From Cohaesibacter intestini (GTDB taxonomy: Bacteria > Pseudomonadota > Alphaproteobacteria > Rhizobiales > Cohaesibacteraceae), in assembly GCF_003324485.1 (NCBI RefSeq), contig NZ_QODK01000002.1, positions 620,001 to 684,000 on the forward strand: DNA of 64,000 nt, read 5' to 3'. Positions 62,430-64,000 of the stretch are shown piece after piece. Position 1 is the stretch's first letter. Every line of letters begins with the position of its first letter. The notes beneath the pieces are model-generated. The model searched no databases and was not told the DNA's origin. It saw only the letters and a list, made by a program, of their open reading frames with translations. The position numbers and the translations under genes are program-made.

Positions 62430-64000
62430 TCAGTGGCTGATTGGCTCAGTATTTTTGCGAAGCCAATCGCGGGCAAGATCCTCAACCAGATCACCCATCT
62501 CCGCCCGCACCCGCGCATGATAGGCATTCAGCCAGGCGATTTCATCGGCGTCCAGCAAAGCTGGGTCGATCAACTCGCGTGCAATGGGCACGAGGGTCAG
62601 ATCCTGAAAGCCCATATACCCATTGTCCAGCCGGACAATCTCAACCAGATTTTCGATCCGGATGCCATAATGACCGGCTTCATAATAGCCCGGCTCATTG
62701 CTGACAATCATCCCGGGCACCAGATCAAAGGCGCTGACAGGCTTGGCGATCCGCTGCGGCCCTTCATGGACGCACAGAACATGCCCGACACCATGCCCGG
62801 TGCCATGGTCATAATCCATGCCATATTGCCAAAGTGGCTGACGGGCGATGACATCGATATGATGGCCGCGCGTGCCATCGGGGAAGGCCAGCATCGCCAG
62901 CCGGATATGCCCTTTGAGCACCAAACTGTAAGCCTTGCGCACTGCATCGCTGACCGGCGCAAAGGCCATGGTGCGGGTGGCATCCGTGGTGCCACAATCG
63001 AACTGCCCACCACTATCAAGCAGGAAGATGGAGTTTTCGAGCAGCGGTTTGTTGCTCTCTTCATCGACGCTGTAATGGCACATGGCCCCGTTGGAATCCG
63101 AGGCCGCAATCGTCCCGAAGCTTGGCTGGCGAAAACCGTTCAATTTCTGCCGCTCTGCCAGTATATGATCGACCACCTCCAATTCGGTAATCGGATTGCC
63201 TGAGCGGGCCCGTTCGGCCACAGACCCGGCAAGCCAAGAAAGCGTCTGGATCCATGCGACAGAATCACGTTTGCAGGCCTCGGCCATGCCCGCCAGCTCA
63301 ACCTTGTTCTTCACCGCCTTGGCGATTGCCACCGGCCCGCGCTCGAACTGCACGACACCGCCAGCGGCTTCGACAGCCCGCACTGCCGCATAAGGGGCGA
63401 AATCAGGATCGATCAGGACCTTTTGTCCTTTGCCAATCAGGGCCTCAAGCTCGGTCAGGAAGGCATCTGGCGCAAGCAAGGCGATATCATCAAGGCCCTG
63501 CCCTTTTATCCCGTCGGGAAATTTCTGCTGATCGACGAACCACCGCACCGACCCATCGGCCCCAACGATCGAAAAGGAATGCGGCACCGGATTATAGTCC
63601 ACATCACCGCCGCGGACATTGAGCAGCCACGCAATGCCGTCAGGCTGCGTTTCCACCAGCCAATCAACGCCTTTCTTCCCCAGCAGACGCCCGATCCGCG
63701 CCCGCTTGTCCAGAGACGATTCGCCTGCAATCTGCTCCGGCAAACGGCTGATGGCAGCAGTTGGCTTGGCGGGTTGATCGCGCCAGATGAGATCGACAAG
63801 ATTGGTATCGACAACCGCGAGCTTGGCTCCGGCAGCTTGTGCCCCTGCGCTGAAGCGCTCCACCCAGCTTGCTGGCAGCAACATCGCATCATAGCCAACC
63901 GTCCATCCCTCAGCGGCATGTCCGGACAGCCATTGCTCGAGCGGCGCATCAATCAGATGCTCATAGCCAAACAGCTCGGGTGAGGTCTGCTCACGGACCT
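62430..64000 (-). CDS. M24B-family Xaa-Pro aminopeptidase, 5' end beyond the window
   Basis: The reading frame continues to base 64000 (522 codons plus stop), so the start lies outside; relatives have about 600 residues. All five metal ligands of the M24 pita-bread fold are visible: Asp in FLLDSGGQF, Asp in GTTDATRTM, His in GTGHGVGHVLCVHEGP, Glu in SNEPGYY and Glu in IRIENLVEI. The enzyme removes N-terminal residues preceding proline. Internal tandem creatinase-like N-domains fit the eukaryote-like XPNPEP1 type. It stands just upstream of dppABCDF in the same direction, a logical pairing of peptide import and cleavage (inference). Confidence 0.93.
   Translation of the reverse strand, partial: VREQTSPELFGYEHLIDAPLEQWLSGHAAEGWTVGYDAMLLPASWVERFSAGAQAAGAKLAVVDTNLVDLIWRDQPAKPTAAISRLPEQIAGESSLDKRARIGRLLGKKGVDWLVETQPDGIAWLLNVRGGDVDYNPVPHSFSIVGADGSVRWFVDQQKFPDGIKGQGLDDIALLAPDAFLTELEALIGKGQKVLIDPDFAPYAAVRAVEAAGGVVQFERGPVAIAKAVKNKVELAGMAEACKRDSVAWIQTLSWLAGSVAERARSGNPITELEVVDHILAERQKLNGFRQPSFGTIAASDSNGAMCHYSVDEESNKPLLENSIFLLDSGGQFDCGTTDATRTMAFAPVSDAVRKAYSLVLKGHIRLAMLAFPDGTRGHHIDVIARQPLWQYGMDYDHGTGHGVGHVLCVHEGPQRIAKPVSAFDLVPGMIVSNEPGYYEAGHYGIRIENLVEIVRLDNGYMGFQDLTLVPIARELIDPALLDADEIAWLNAYHARVRAEMGDLVEDLARDWLRKNTEPISH

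Overview
The window looks like chromosome from an alphaproteobacterium, most likely a marine member of the Hyphomicrobiales (Rhizobiales). Evidence: base composition is in the mid-50s % GC by eye; the order slt / dapA-smpB is typical of that order; and high-affinity uptake systems are dense (two TRAP operons, one tripartite tricarboxylate transporter, two Dpp-type peptide ABC operons and one thiamine ABC operon). Genus cannot be fixed from sequence alone. No rRNA, intact mobile element, CRISPR array or plasmid/phage module is visible.

Layout. (a) 1-5.2 kb: a minus-strand operon of an FAD-dependent D-amino-acid dehydrogenase-like oxidoreductase and a TRAP transporter (dctPQM, dctM cut by the window edge), divergent from an Asp/Glu/hydantoin racemase-family gene. 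(b) 5.4-16.0 kb: a signalling block. An orphan TRAP-type binding protein sits directly upstream of a membrane GGDEF-EAL protein. Then come five two-component proteins (CHASE kinase, receiver, receiver-kinase hybrid, Rcp1-like receiver, Cache-HAMP-PAS kinase), none with a DNA-binding output. (c) 16.6-25.2 kb: a peptide-type ABC operon with a fused permease-ATPase and a terminal GntR gene, divergent from an M20 amidohydrolase and an acetamidase/formamidase. (d) 25.3-31 kb: a DUF2254 membrane protein, then gntR-dctP-dctQ-dctM-rpiB. (e) 31.6-35.9 kb: an unfamiliar three-gene operon (PsbP/DcrB-like exported protein, zinc-ribbon RDD membrane protein, 945-residue exported protein with a nucleotidyltransferase-like signature). 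(f) 36.3-42.8 kb: an AraC-GyrI regulator, and a GntR gene divergent from a 2-hydroxyacid dehydrogenase / RraA-type aldolase / TctCBA operon. (g) 43-47.5 kb: an outer-membrane barrel, TetR, an unusual membrane-anchored fumarylacetoacetate-hydrolase-like protein, a small membrane protein and two identical initiator tRNAs. (h) 47.7-64 kb: smpB and dapA divergent from a lytic transglycosylase, an alpha/beta hydrolase, a TPP-riboswitch-controlled thiBPQ operon, a second dppABCDF operon and a truncated M24 aminopeptidase.

How it fits together. Most of the window is nutrient scavenging (amino acids, peptides or amides, carboxylates, sugar acids, thiamine), each uptake unit paired with its catabolic enzymes and usually its own GntR/TetR regulator. 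A recurring design is a perfect or near-perfect stem-loop between the binding-protein gene and its permease genes, found at five of six transport operons, which probably sets binding-protein excess.

Best candidates for something undescribed are the binding-protein/GGDEF-EAL pair at 5408-9011, the three-gene operon at 31590-35882, the output-less two-component block at 9411-16034, and a tandem 18-nt repeat that duplicates the thiB ribosome-binding site below a TPP riboswitch.
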